64,000 nt of DNA from Hirschia sp964342355 (GCA_964342355.1 CAYFFG010000001.1:248001-312000); one strand, 5' to 3'; shown: positions 1-9,236, numbered from the stretch's first letter. The notes: generated from the sequence alone by a model not told the origin. Translations and numbers: made by a program.

Positions 1-90
1 TATCGTGTGCGCCACGACAGTTTGGCGCCAGATGGCTCAGAGCCGAGGCGCGTCGGCATAAAACGTCTTCGCCGAAAAAGGGCTGGTTGA
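1..90 (+). CDS. 3' end of an unidentified gene (partial)
   Basis: Frame 1 is open from the window edge to a TGA at 88-90. It gives about 29 residues ending in a basic tail (KRLRRKRAG). The stop lies five bases before a perfect terminator hairpin with a T-run on this strand, as expected for the end of a plus-strand gene. The other two plus frames either stop earlier or run through the hairpin. The product cannot be identified from so short a tail. Confidence 0.5.
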   Translation, partial: YRVRHDSLAPDGSEPRRVGIKRLRRKRAG

Positions 91-95
91 TAAAG

Positions 96-135
96 AAACG
101 CCTCATCGTTGATGGAACGATGAGGCGTTTTTTTG
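96..135 (+). terminator. Rho-independent terminator
   Basis: Perfect 15-bp stem (96-110 with 116-130), five-base loop GATGG, followed by an unbroken run of T. It ends the partial plus-strand gene. The minus-strand T-run is poorer (TTTCTTT) but may also serve the OmpA-family gene that converges from the right. Confidence 0.9.
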
Positions 136-155
136 TTGGTCGTAATCAGCGCTGT

Positions 156-818
156 TTATGTCAGCGGAGAAATGTGAATCTCAACACGACGGTTGAGCGG
201 TTCATTGACGCCATCACCGGTTTGGATCTTGAGTGAGTTCTCACCGTAACCACGGACAATCATACGCTCCGGACGGACACCTTCGCCAATCAGGAATGAA
301 GCGACGCTGTCAGCACGGTTCACAGAAAGCTGTTGGTTGAACGCAGTTGATCCGGTCGTGTCAGTGTGACCGTCAATGTTAATAATAGTCTTGTCGAATT
401 CGTTGAGCACAAGGCCCACATCCTGAAGGACGTAGTCGAATGCAGGGTTAAGGTTTGCCTGACCGGAAGCAAATGTGACGTCTGACGGCATGTTCAGGTA
501 AATGCTGTCGCCAACGCGTGTGACGGAAACGCCAGTTTCATCAAGACGTTGACGCAGGCGAGCTTCCTGACGGTCCATGTAGTTACCGACTGCGCCGCCA
601 GCGAGTGCGCCGATGCCGGCGCCAATCATCGCGTTGCGCGCAGTTTGTTTGCCGTCTGATGTGTTTGTGAGAGCGCCAAGAACAGCGCCGCCGAGCGCGC
701 CCAGAGCTGCGCCTTTGGTTGTGTTGGAAATCTTCGTTTCGCGCGTGTACGGGTCAACGGTCTGACATGCCGCCACCATCATGGTGCTGGCGAGCATAAG
801 TGATGCGATGCGTTTCAT
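156..818 (-). CDS. OmpA-family lipoprotein (YiaD-like)
   Basis: Predicted outer-membrane lipoprotein of 220 residues that anchors the envelope to peptidoglycan. The N-terminus MKRIASLML...VAAC is a lipoprotein signal with the lipidated Cys near residue 18. A glycine-zipper stretch follows (GAALGALGGAVLGAL, then AMIGAGIGALAGG), typical of YiaD/Omp16-like proteins. The C-terminal half is an OmpA_C domain with the peptidoglycan-binding signature (INIDGHTDTTGS, then NRRVEI). An in-frame upstream ATG at 857 would add 13 polar residues before the signal peptide. The ATG at 818 is preferred because GAGAGG lies a few bases upstream and the signal peptide starts there. It is apparently transcribed alone. 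Confidence 0.88.
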   Translation of the reverse strand: MKRIASLMLASTMMVAACQTVDPYTRETKISNTTKGAALGALGGAVLGALTNTSDGKQTARNAMIGAGIGALAGGAVGNYMDRQEARLRQRLDETGVSVTRVGDSIYLNMPSDVTFASGQANLNPAFDYVLQDVGLVLNEFDKTIINIDGHTDTTGSTAFNQQLSVNRADSVASFLIGEGVRPERMIVRGYGENSLKIQTGDGVNEPLNRRVEIHISPLT

Positions 819-917
819 AAAAGAATGCCTCTCTCTTTTGGGGTCGTATGTATTCAATGAGATTGAGGCAATTTTGTTTCATTCTTGAGATAGAAATCTC
901 AATTCGACGTAATGTTT

Positions 918-1670
918 CTAATCTTCTGCGCGAATCGCCGAACCGATTAGACCTATTGCGCAGCCGATCAATACAGCGACGATCCCATAAAGAATGGGAT
1001 AGTCGTGAGACAGGCCAAACAGGGCGTGTTCGGCGCCTTGGCGTTCCAGTATGAGTGTCGTGCGGCCCTCTGCTGTCGCCACTTCACCGTTAAACATGTA
1101 AATACGGGCTTCATAAGCGCCTGGCGGAGCTGCTGCTGGCAGGTCTATGTCAGCTCGGATTAAACCCTCGCCAACGCGTTTAATCGCTTTGGAATCTGTC
1201 TTATACATACCGCGTTCTGTTTTAAGATCAGACAAAGCCTTGCGCCACAATCCAAGGTTCGGGTCGTCTACGCCTTCCGGGAGCGGGATGGCTGCGAAAG
1301 CAGGGGTCTTATCCATTCCAAGCAAAGCAGTCGGTGTGGTGAGGTGTTGAACAGCAGGTTCTGCGGCGACCGACAGCACGCTTGGCGCAGATGCAAACTC
1401 AAACCTCTCGCTCTTCTTATCGCCCGCCCGGGAGACGGCGTATTTTCTATGCGGACCAACTAATGCAACGGCAAATGCCACGCTGTTATTATCTGCGGCG
1501 GGTGTCGCTGCGAAAAGTGTAATCCGCGCGCCAGAAAAATTGACGTCGACTTTGATATGATCGCGCGCAAGATCAGCGACAATAGCTTCAGAAGTTGTGA
1601 AATCAGCTGTGGCTGCGGGAGCCAGGAAAGTAAAAAAGAAGAGGGGGAAGACGACACGGAGAATTTTCAT
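918..1670 (-). CDS. TIGR02186-type transmembrane protein
   Basis: 250-residue exported protein with a cleavable-looking signal peptide (MKILRVVFPLFFFTFLAPAA), a large periplasmic region and one C-terminal membrane helix (about 222-243, YGIVAVLIGCAIGLIGSAI). It matches my memory of the alphaproteobacterial family TIGR02186, which is habitually encoded beside TSUP permeases. Its ATG overlaps the TGA of the upstream permease gene (ATGA at 1667-1670), which points to translational coupling and joint function, probably in export of sulfur oxyanions or organosulfonates. The molecular role is unknown. An open frame continues upstream to 2366 but is only an out-of-frame reading of the permease. Confidence 0.82.
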   Translation of the reverse strand: MKILRVVFPLFFFTFLAPAATADFTTSEAIVADLARDHIKVDVNFSGARITLFAATPAADNNSVAFAVALVGPHRKYAVSRAGDKKSERFEFASAPSVLSVAAEPAVQHLTTPTALLGMDKTPAFAAIPLPEGVDDPNLGLWRKALSDLKTERGMYKTDSKAIKRVGEGLIRADIDLPAAAPPGAYEARIYMFNGEVATAEGRTTLILERQGAEHALFGLSHDYPILYGIVAVLIGCAIGLIGSAIRAED

Positions 1671-2581
1671 CGCAAAGTCTCCAGGACGAATGCGACAGGT
1701 TCGGCAAAAACCATGTCCATAGCGAGTTTCCCGCCCATAGCCAGAACCACAAGTGCGAGCAGAAGCCGAAGTTGAGCCGCATTTAAATATTGACCGGTGG
1801 CCGCGCCAAGTCTTGCTCCGACAACACCGCCCAACATGAGTACGAGAGCAAGGACAATATCGACTGTTTGGTTCACTGCCGCCTGAAGAAAAGTCACAAA
1901 GGCGGTTAAAAAGATGATTTGAAACAAAGATGTGCCAACCATCACGCGTGTTGGCACGCCCAAGAGATAGACCATCGCAGGCGCCAAAATAAACCCTCCG
2001 CCGACCCCAAGAACGGCGGCAAGACATCCCACAACAAACCCTATAACAATGGGTGGTATAATACTGATATAAAGACCAGAACGCGGAAAGCGGCGTTTGA
2101 ACGGTAAAACGCGGGTCCAGAGCCTTAAGGCATGTTTGCGTTTTGGGTCGCCGCCGCCGCCTTTCTTGAAGGTTGCGCCAATGCTTTCCCAGAACATTAA
2201 TCCGCCAACAATTCCTAAGAAGATAACATAGGAGATAGCAATGAAATCGTCGATATTGCCGGAAGCGCGCAAGAGCTTGAATATCCAGACGCCCAAGGCG
2301 GATCCGGCCAAGCCTCCAATCATCATAAAGATACCCATGCGGGTATCGACAGCTTTGTTTCGCCAATGGGCGGAGGCGCCTGCAATTGAGGTGGCAAGAA
2401 CCTGATTAGCTTGTGTGGAAACAGCTATTGCAGCTGGAACGCCAGCAAACATCAAAAGTGGGGTGAGAAGAAAACCACCGCCTACGCCAAACAATCCAGA
2501 TACAAATCCCACGCCCGCGCCGATGGCGATGATCGTGAAAGGATCAACAGCCATTTCAGCAATGGGTAGGTGTATCTGCAT
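1667..2581 (-). CDS. TSUP (TauE/SafE) family permease
   Basis: 304-residue inner-membrane transporter of the sulfite/organosulfonate exporter family. Hydrophobic helices fall into two homologous halves, each opening with the family's glycine-rich signature: GLFGVGGGFLLTPLLMF at about 29-45 and AVLGVGGGFILAPAMVYL in the second half. A basic cytoplasmic loop (KRKHALRLW) separates them. The ATG at 2581 is supported by GGAG five bases upstream. An internal ATG at 2554 is possible. It is the first gene of a two-gene operon with the TIGR02186 protein. Family members export sulfite, sulfoacetate or similar anions; the substrate here is not deducible. Confidence 0.9.
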   Translation of the reverse strand: MQIHLPIAEMAVDPFTIIAIGAGVGFVSGLFGVGGGFLLTPLLMFAGVPAAIAVSTQANQVLATSIAGASAHWRNKAVDTRMGIFMMIGGLAGSALGVWIFKLLRASGNIDDFIAISYVIFLGIVGGLMFWESIGATFKKGGGGDPKRKHALRLWTRVLPFKRRFPRSGLYISIIPPIVIGFVVGCLAAVLGVGGGFILAPAMVYLLGVPTRVMVGTSLFQIIFLTAFVTFLQAAVNQTVDIVLALVLMLGGVVGARLGAATGQYLNAAQLRLLLALVVLAMGGKLAMDMVFAEPVAFVLETLR

Positions 2582-2694
2582 TCCGTCTCCAAGTCGGGCA
2601 CAAAACGCTGGTTCAATAATAGGAATAGAACCGGATGAGTATGAAGAAAAGACTGAAGCGCGTTAGTATTTACAACAAAAAGCAAAAAAGCCGA

Positions 2695-5600
2695 TTAGCG
2701 TGCGTTTTGCGCTGCACTCTCAAGCTTTTCAAGCAACTGGTCGTCGACTTCACCCGTTTGCGGGAGACCGGTTTCTTCCTGGAATGCCCGAATCGCTTGA
2801 CGGGTGCGCGGGCCGACTACGCCATCAATGTCGACACCTTCAAATTGAAGCTCGGTCAACAAGCGCTGGACTTCCGCAACGCGTCCTGTCCCTGTCCGCG
2901 CCCAAGGACGAACGCCAAAGTCACCATTGGCGACCGCATCAGGCGTTTTGGGAACAAAGCGGCTTGCGCGGGACTGAACATCAACGGCGGTGTTTGCTGT
3001 CATGTCGCGGTAAATGTCACGGGCGCGGCGAGCGCCGTCGGCGTCACCGCTGCGTCCTGCAAGGTCGAACCAGAAAGCCGCTTCAGCAGCATTTTCTGAA
3101 ACACCCAGTCCGCGTTCATAGAGAACGCCGAGGTTATATTGACTGTCGACCAGTCCGTATTCTGCAGCTTTGGTGAACCATTCGGCTGCGCCAACAAATG
3201 ATTGCTCACCGCCTTCGCCTTCAGCGTAAAAAACGGCAAGGTCGTGCATGGCTTTCACATTGCCCTGGTCAGCTGCTAGGCGTGTCCATTTACGGCTTTC
3301 CAACATGGAGCGTGGCACGCCTTCGCCACGTTCATACAGTTTCCCCATCCTGTACTGAGCAGCCGCAAGACCTTCATCCGCAGCCCGGCGCATTGTTTCC
3401 GCGGCTTCGCGTTTTTCACCTTTGGCTAGCAAGGCGACGGCCTGATCGTGCAGCGCGATCGGTTCGCCGTTGGTTGCGGCTTCTTCAATCGTTAAAGGAC
3501 GCTCTGTTGCGGGGGAGGCAACAGAAGTAGCGGGTTGGGTGATTTGTTTGGTTCGTTCAGATGCAAACGCATCCAATGCGGAAACTTTTTTCTTCGTCTG
3601 CGTTGTCGGCGACGCAGAAACTTCAGCTGCCTGAATGTTTTCTGATGTCAGTATTTTGGCGTCGTCAGTTGAAAGAATATCTTCTTCAACAACTTTAATA
3701 GATGGGTTGGTCACTGGCGCAGCGGTATCGCTTTCAAACAATCCGTCATCTGTGTCGACGTCGCCAGCAGATTTTTCTGCTGAAAGAGACGGATCAAACT
3801 TGGGTGGCACCGGCGTGAACACATCGTCGTTGTTCGCTTGCTTGCCGCGCATCGACATCATGCCTGCGCCGCCAGCGACAGCCACAGCGAGAACCCCTGC
3901 CGCTACAATAGGCAATTTGGATGAGCGTGTTTCGCCATTTTCCGGCATGTTCCCAGAGACGATATGACGGTTCTGGTTCCCGCGTTCTTTTGCAGCTTGA
4001 CGTGCGTTATTCAGGACGGAAAGGGGATTGGAACCAGCTTTTGCGAATGGGTCGTCGTCAAGTCCGCGATCGTAAAGCAGCGCGTCAGGTTGAGGTAGAT
4101 CCGCTTCAAATTCTGTTTCGTCTGAAGATGAGAAAAGATCTGTATCAGTGTCTTCTGCAAACACGTCATCTTCAAAAACGTTTTTTTCCGGTTCGATGAA
4201 GTCTGACAAGTCCTCGGTCAGGTCTTCAAATACATCGTCGTCGGTGTCGTCTTGAAGTTCGGCTGTAACGCTTTCCACATGTTCAGCAAGATGGGCGGCA
4301 AACTCCTTGCGCGCATCGTGTACTGCGCTAGAGATATCTGCATCAGACAAAGCAGGTTCTTCAGCATGGTTGGCGTGAATACCAAATGGCGCCGGCGTGT
4401 CTTCCTCTTCGGCATCCAGAAGAACTTCATCTTCTCCGATAACTGGAGCAAGAGCCTCTGTGGGCGAAGTGGTTTCTTCATTGTCGTCTGTTTCATCAAC
4501 CTGTGTTTGGGAGATGAATGTGTCGAGAGAGACTTTCGCGGCCGGTTCGCTAACCTCTTCGGGAGAAGAGGTTAAGCTCTCTTCCGCGCCTTCTGAGAAA
4601 TCGCCTGCAGCAAAAATATCGTCGTCATCTTCTACTACGTCAGAGGCAAATGGAGGAGGCGGAGCATCATCGCCTGTTTCAATGTCAAACTCGCCGGCTA
4701 ATTCGTTTTGCTGATCAACTGCCGGTTGAGGAGGGGCGATTGGAGTGGTCGTTGCAGATGGAGACCGACGCATTTCTTCCAGTCGACGGTCCACGTCATC
4801 CATGGCCTCCTGGAGTTGCTTCTTTGTGTCATTAGCACTTTGTGCGACTTTTTTAGAAATATCGTCCAGCGCTTCGTCATTACGCGCCTGCAGGCGCTCA
4901 GCGGCACGAACGACATGTTCGCCCACTTGCTCAATTGCTTCAGCACTTCTGCGTTCAGTGTCACTCACGCGATTGTTCAGATGTTCGGCGACGCGCGCAA
5001 GTTCATTGCCCATAGCTTCGAGCTGAGCGCGCACATTACTGCCGTCTTTCTGGTCTTCCACTGCGCTTAGGCGTTCGTCCAGCGCTTTTGACATGCGTTC
5101 AAACTGGGTGGTGATCAGGTCTACGGCCTGTAATTGACGTTCATCCGTTTCCGCCAGTTTGGTCTGAATGTCCTCCATCTGGCGCTGAATGGTTTCAATT
5201 GCTTCAGAGCCGGGCGAATCCGCTGCCTTAAGCTTTGCTTCCAACTCTGCGCGAACAGTGTCCATGGAGTGAGCGACCGAATCCGTTATGTCGGCAACTT
5301 TTTGCTGGAGCTCATCGCGGAATTGGGCGCTTTCATCCACTTTTCCAGTGACATCGCTCAAGCGCTCGTCCAGAGAAGAAAACGATTCCTCTAATGAAGC
5401 TAAAGCAGATGCTTTTGTCTCTTCGGCTTCCTCAATGCGCTCATTAATGCGCGCCATTGCGGCTTCAAGATTGGCTAATGCCTCTTGCGAAGAAACATTT
5501 TGGCCCGACAGTTTTTCCACGCTGGCACTGACGTCAGACAGCTTGCCAAATACAGAAGTGATGTTTTGTTGTGCTGACTGAGCGTGCTTTTCCACTTCTA

Positions 5601-6588
5601 CAAGCTTACGATCGGTGTGTTCCGCGAAAGACTTTAATTGCTCGCGAACTTCGTTCGAGGAAGCGTTTGCAGTGCGTAAAGCTGACTGAGCCTGCGTGTC
5701 CGTGGTTTCCAGACGGTTCTCGATAGATTTCATCGAGACGCGCGTACGTTCTTCTAATTCATCCAGGCGAGCCGTTTGTTTTCGTTCCTGCGCCTTTAAT
5801 GTGTCAGCATTACCCTCTGTGCGTTCAGTTAGTTCACGCAAACGGTTTTCGGTCTGACGCTCCAATCGTGTAGATTTGTCGGCAACGTCGTTAAGACGTT
5901 CTGTCGCCGCTTGCACATCGCGCTGGTTTTCATGAACGCGCTGCTCTAAGTTTTCCGAGCGCTTAGAGGCCTCTTCAATTGCGCGGTCCATGCGCGCGGC
6001 CGCGTTGATGAGGGTGTCATCTAAACGTCTGGTAACCGCATCAATATTTTCGCGTAACGCATTTGTCTCTACAGCGTTCTTTTCGTTTGTTTCGTGAACC
6101 TGGCGCGATAGCCTGGAGAGCGCAACTTCAAGGGCCTGCATTGCATCCAGCATGCGGCGAGATTTGTCTTTACGCGCCTGGGCGTCAAATCTTTCCTCTA
6201 ACGAAGCCTGCGTCGTGCGAATATCATCAAGAGCGTTATCCAAACGGTCAGCAAGACTGTATTGACTGCGTTCCTGAGACTCTAACCTGTTTAGAAGCGA
6301 GAGTAATGTTTGATCCACGCCGGCAAGGGCTTGTGCTGAGCGATTGTCCCCGGCACGCATGCGACGCGAGATATCTTCTATAGATTGTGCGAAATTTTGG
6401 ATTCTTTCTGATGCATGCTCGCTTTGTTCCGGCGAAGTGATAGGCGCACCAGTGCGAATGGCATCATCCTGCAGCAGATTGGCAAGGTAATCGTTAAGGG
6501 ACAAGGCGTCCATGCGGCCATGTTCACGCGTTCTTTCGCGTGTTCTTGTTTCCGCTGGTTTTGCGTTCCAAGGCCCGTGCCCCATCAT
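2695..6588 (-). CDS. podJ-like: PodJ-like polarity protein with Sel1 and peptidoglycan-binding domains
   Basis: Giant protein of about 1,297 residues. The first ~15 residues (MMGHGPWNAKP) resemble the PWSVKG start of PodJ-type proteins. Residues ~40-640 are almost continuous coiled coil, ~650-860 a strongly acidic region, ~889-908 a single membrane helix (LPIVAAGVLAVAVAGGAG). The C-terminal part holds Sel1-like repeats (~1050-1190, e.g. AAQYRMGKLYERGEGVP) and a PG_binding_1 domain (~1232-1280). This order matches Caulobacter PodJ, which organises the cell pole, with the coiled coil in the cytoplasm and the repeats in the periplasm. A TTG at 6609 extends the frame, but the tandem ATGs at 6588/6585 have GGAG just upstream. 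A TTAA-N7-TTAA box lies about 90 bp upstream. Orthology to PodJ is inferred from architecture. Confidence 0.82.
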   Translation of the reverse strand: MMGHGPWNAKPAETRTRERTREHGRMDALSLNDYLANLLQDDAIRTGAPITSPEQSEHASERIQNFAQSIEDISRRMRAGDNRSAQALAGVDQTLLSLLNRLESQERSQYSLADRLDNALDDIRTTQASLEERFDAQARKDKSRRMLDAMQALEVALSRLSRQVHETNEKNAVETNALRENIDAVTRRLDDTLINAAARMDRAIEEASKRSENLEQRVHENQRDVQAATERLNDVADKSTRLERQTENRLRELTERTEGNADTLKAQERKQTARLDELEERTRVSMKSIENRLETTDTQAQSALRTANASSNEVREQLKSFAEHTDRKLVEVEKHAQSAQQNITSVFGKLSDVSASVEKLSGQNVSSQEALANLEAAMARINERIEEAEETKASALASLEESFSSLDERLSDVTGKVDESAQFRDELQQKVADITDSVAHSMDTVRAELEAKLKAADSPGSEAIETIQRQMEDIQTKLAETDERQLQAVDLITTQFERMSKALDERLSAVEDQKDGSNVRAQLEAMGNELARVAEHLNNRVSDTERRSAEAIEQVGEHVVRAAERLQARNDEALDDISKKVAQSANDTKKQLQEAMDDVDRRLEEMRRSPSATTTPIAPPQPAVDQQNELAGEFDIETGDDAPPPPFASDVVEDDDDIFAAGDFSEGAEESLTSSPEEVSEPAAKVSLDTFISQTQVDETDDNEETTSPTEALAPVIGEDEVLLDAEEEDTPAPFGIHANHAEEPALSDADISSAVHDARKEFAAHLAEHVESVTAELQDDTDDDVFEDLTEDLSDFIEPEKNVFEDDVFAEDTDTDLFSSSDETEFEADLPQPDALLYDRGLDDDPFAKAGSNPLSVLNNARQAAKERGNQNRHIVSGNMPENGETRSSKLPIVAAGVLAVAVAGGAGMMSMRGKQANNDDVFTPVPPKFDPSLSAEKSAGDVDTDDGLFESDTAAPVTNPSIKVVEEDILSTDDAKILTSENIQAAEVSASPTTQTKKKVSALDAFASERTKQITQPATSVASPATERPLTIEEAATNGEPIALHDQAVALLAKGEKREAAETMRRAADEGLAAAQYRMGKLYERGEGVPRSMLESRKWTRLAADQGNVKAMHDLAVFYAEGEGGEQSFVGAAEWFTKAAEYGLVDSQYNLGVLYERGLGVSENAAEAAFWFDLAGRSGDADGARRARDIYRDMTANTAVDVQSRASRFVPKTPDAVANGDFGVRPWARTGTGRVAEVQRLLTELQFEGVDIDGVVGPRTRQAIRAFQEETGLPQTGEVDDQLLEKLESAAQNAR

Positions 6589-6675
6589 TCGGCTCCGCAA
6601 GGTCTTCAAAATATTGTCGCCAGGTTAACGGGAACCGGCAAATTTCCATCAACCCAATCAATGCGATGTGTTGCC

Positions 6676-6690
6676 TTAAGGGGTGGTTAA
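6676..6690 (-). promoter_or_regulatory. Candidate CtrA box (TTAA-N7-TTAA)
   Basis: TTAA at 6676-6679 and TTAA at 6687-6690 with exactly seven bases between, 88 bp upstream of the podJ-like start. This is the consensus for the cell-cycle regulator CtrA. By chance about one such site is expected per 64 kb, so position rather than sequence is the main argument. Confidence 0.4.
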
Positions 6691-6782
6691 TTCTGAGGGA
6701 CGGGTAAGAGGAAAAAGAGTGATTTCCCCAAGTCTCTGGGCGTAAAACTTGCTCAAAACTTAACTTTCACAGTTTCTTGAGA

Positions 6783-6798
6783 TTGACGTTCGCGTAAG
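6783..6798 (+). promoter_or_regulatory. Candidate MerR-family (LiuR-like) operator
   Basis: TTGACGTTCGCGTAAG is an imperfect dyad of ACGT/GCGTAA half sites. It resembles the ACGT-N2-ACGT sites bound by LiuR-type MerR regulators of fatty-acid and branched-chain catabolism. It lies about 110 bp before the merR gene that heads the operon, so autoregulation is plausible. This is a resemblance only. Confidence 0.35.
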
Positions 6799-6907
6799 GC
6801 TGCGTCATTATTCATCATATAGAATGAAACCTGCGATCTGCGGGTCGGAATAAAGGGTGAAAGAGCGGCGTCAAATAGCTGCCTGCCCGAAGTGAGAGGA
6901 AACAGAG

Positions 6908-7360
6908 ATGCGCACTTACACGATAGGTGAGTTAGTTCGGGAGTTTGACGTAACGCCCCGGGCATTGCGGTTTTACGAAGATAAGGACCTGCTTCACCCG
7001 GTTCGCCAAGGGGTACATAGAGTGTACTCTCATAAAGATCGCGGTCGACTGAAACTCATCTTGCAGGGTAAGCGAATTGGCTTTTCTCTATCAGAAATTC
7101 GCGAAATGCTCGACGTGTACACATTTAGCGGCCAGCGTGTTCAACTTGAACTCGTGCTCAGCAAGTTTAAAGGTCAAATAGATAAGCTTGAGCGTCAGCG
7201 TGTTGATATCGACAATGCAATCGCATCGCTTAGAGACAGTATTGGTTGGATCGAAGAAAAGCTCGAAGAAGACAATGTTGACCTAACCTATGACGCAGCC
7301 GCGTCTGGGCTGGGCAGCCCAGATGGACAAGTTTCTCTTAAAACCGGAACGGCCCGATAA
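6908..7360 (+). CDS. MerR-family regulator of beta-oxidation
   Basis: 150-residue transcriptional regulator. The N-terminus is a MerR winged helix-turn-helix (TIGELVREFDVTPRALRFYEDKDL, residues ~5-28, then YSHKDRGRLKLI). Residues ~85-122 form the dimerising coiled coil. No effector-binding domain or metal-binding cysteines follow. The regulator is the first gene of an operon with acyl-CoA dehydrogenase, thiolase and FadJ genes, so it probably controls fatty-acid or acyl-CoA breakdown, as LiuR-type MerR proteins do. GAGAGGAAACAG upstream of the ATG is a good ribosome binding site. The effector is unknown; acyl-CoAs are a reasonable guess. Confidence 0.88.
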   Translation: MRTYTIGELVREFDVTPRALRFYEDKDLLHPVRQGVHRVYSHKDRGRLKLILQGKRIGFSLSEIREMLDVYTFSGQRVQLELVLSKFKGQIDKLERQRVDIDNAIASLRDSIGWIEEKLEEDNVDLTYDAAASGLGSPDGQVSLKTGTAR

Positions 7361-7417
7361 AACCAAGGGTCATTATCAAATGATGCTCCTATGAGCTCAC
7401 ACCACAAAAGGTAACAA

Positions 7418-9202
7418 ATGCCTCGTTATGACGCTCCTGTGCGCGACATGCGCTTCGTTCTGCATGAATTACTAGATATACATAAATACAACAACTTACC
7501 GGGATTTTCTGAACTAACACCTGAACTCGTCGATGCGATACTCGATGAAGGTGCGAAGTTTACCAAAGAAGTGCTTCATCCACTGAATGCAGTTGGCGAT
7601 GTGCAAGGTTGTGTCCGTAACGCAGATGCGTCGGTAAAGACGCCAGATGGGTTTCCAGAAGCTTATAAGGCGATGGTAGAAGGCGGTTGGCCGGCGATGG
7701 CTGCCGATCCTGCATATGGCGGACAGGGGCTGCCTCATGTTCTAAACGTTGCTTACATGGAAATGTCTTCGTCTGCGAATATGGCGTTTTCCATGTATCC
7801 AGGCCTGACACACGGCGCGTATTCCGCGATCCATGTTTCAGGAACTGATGAACAGAAACAAACTTACCTTCCGAAGCTGGCATCAGGGCAGTGGTCAGGG
7901 ACCATGAACCTGACGGAACCTCAGTGTGGCACCGATTTAGGTCTAATGAAGACTAAAGCTTCGCCCGAAGCTGATGGCTCATACAAAATTACAGGGCAGA
8001 AAATCTGGATATCCGGTGGCGAGCAGGATCTTTCTGAAAATATCATCCATCTGGTGTTGGCGCGAATTGAGGGGGCGCCTGAAGGTATTAAAGGCATTTC
8101 CCTATTCATCGTGCCACGCAACATATTGGATGCAGACGGCAATCCGGGTGAGAAAAATGCGCTGTCATGTGGTGGCCTAGAAGAGAAAATGGGCATCCAC
8201 GGCAATGCGACTTGCGTGATGAATTATGACGGTGCGACCGGATATCTGATCGGTGAGCCAAATAAGGGCATGCGCACAATGTTTGTCATGATGAACGCTG
8301 CGCGTCTCGGTGTCGGTTTGCAAGGATTAGCCCAATCTGAAATCGCCTATCAGAACGCCGTCGATTTTGCCAAAGACCGGCTTCAAAGCCGTGCGTTGTC
8401 TGGTGTGGCAGCTCCCGAAAAGCCTGCAGACCCGATCATCGTCCATCCAGACGTGAGGCGCATGCTAATGGACCAGAAGGCTTTTAATGAAGGCGCACGA
8501 GCCTTTGCTTACTGGACTATGTTGCAGAACGACCTCCAGCATCTTTCTGATAACGCAGGCGTTAAAGAGAAGGCCGAGGATTATATGGGGCTGCTGACCC
8601 CGGTGGTTAAAGCGTTTTTGACGGACCGTGGCTTCCGACATTGCTCTGACGCATTACAGTTGCATGGCGGGTCAGGCTATACGCGCGAGTGGGGAATGGA
8701 ACAATTCCTGCGCGACTCTAAAATCGCAATGATTTATGAAGGTACTAACGGAATACAGGCGCTTGACCTTGTAGGTCGTAAACTTGTGTCTAATTCTGCC
8801 CGCGCGATCATGACATACGCCGGTGAAGTTGATGCGTTTATTGCTGAAAACGAGACCGACGACGCCATGAAGGAATTCATTGAGCCGTTGAAGTCTGCAA
8901 AAGACCTACTGCAAGACGGCACCATGTGGCTCATGCAAAACGGTCTTGAAGACCCCAACAATGCTGGCGCAGCTTCGCACGATTACCTCCAGCTCTTTGG
9001 TTTGACCACGTTGGGATACATGTGGGCTTGGATGGCTAAAGTCGCGCAAAGTAAATCTGGTTCTGGAGATCCTTTCTACTCTGAGAAATTAGATACAGCG
9101 CGCTATTATATGCAGCGATACTTACCTGAAGCGGGCATGCACTTATCCAAAATGAAATCAGGCGCTGCGCCATTGTTCGCCCTTGAAGCTGAGCAGTTTT
9201 AA
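7418..9202 (+). CDS. Acyl-CoA dehydrogenase, long DmdC/FadE-like type
   Basis: 594-residue FAD enzyme that would oxidise acyl-CoA to trans-2-enoyl-CoA, the first step of beta-oxidation. The chain carries the N-terminal helical domain, the beta domain (LTEPQCGTDLGLMKTKA at ~167; KIWISGGE) and the C-terminal helical domain with LQLHGGSGYTREWGMEQFLRD and MIYEGTNGIQALDL, whose Glu (~441) is the usual catalytic base position. Extra C-terminal residues form the domain seen in ~590-residue family members. The opening resembles 3-methylmercaptopropionyl-CoA dehydrogenases (DmdC), but the flanking thiolase and FadJ genes fit ordinary fatty-acid oxidation better. Substrate chain length is open. Confidence 0.92.
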   Translation: MPRYDAPVRDMRFVLHELLDIHKYNNLPGFSELTPELVDAILDEGAKFTKEVLHPLNAVGDVQGCVRNADASVKTPDGFPEAYKAMVEGGWPAMAADPAYGGQGLPHVLNVAYMEMSSSANMAFSMYPGLTHGAYSAIHVSGTDEQKQTYLPKLASGQWSGTMNLTEPQCGTDLGLMKTKASPEADGSYKITGQKIWISGGEQDLSENIIHLVLARIEGAPEGIKGISLFIVPRNILDADGNPGEKNALSCGGLEEKMGIHGNATCVMNYDGATGYLIGEPNKGMRTMFVMMNAARLGVGLQGLAQSEIAYQNAVDFAKDRLQSRALSGVAAPEKPADPIIVHPDVRRMLMDQKAFNEGARAFAYWTMLQNDLQHLSDNAGVKEKAEDYMGLLTPVVKAFLTDRGFRHCSDALQLHGGSGYTREWGMEQFLRDSKIAMIYEGTNGIQALDLVGRKLVSNSARAIMTYAGEVDAFIAENETDDAMKEFIEPLKSAKDLLQDGTMWLMQNGLEDPNNAGAASHDYLQLFGLTTLGYMWAWMAKVAQSKSGSGDPFYSEKLDTARYYMQRYLPEAGMHLSKMKSGAAPLFALEAEQF

Positions 9203-9236
9203 GAAAACGCCGACCATAAATTGAAAGATTAATTCA

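Larger units (their letters stand above)
6610..6907. other. Intergenic region between podJ-like and the beta-oxidation operon
   Basis: Divergent promoter region of about 300 bp. It contains the CtrA-like box (6676-6690) and a MerR/LiuR-like dyad (6783-6798). I see no credible ORF or RNA gene in it. Confidence 0.6.

Noticed and set aside
1671..2366. Long extension of the TIGR02186 frame
   Set aside because: It is the out-of-frame reading of the TSUP gene, and the signal peptide and ATGA overlap place the start at 1670.
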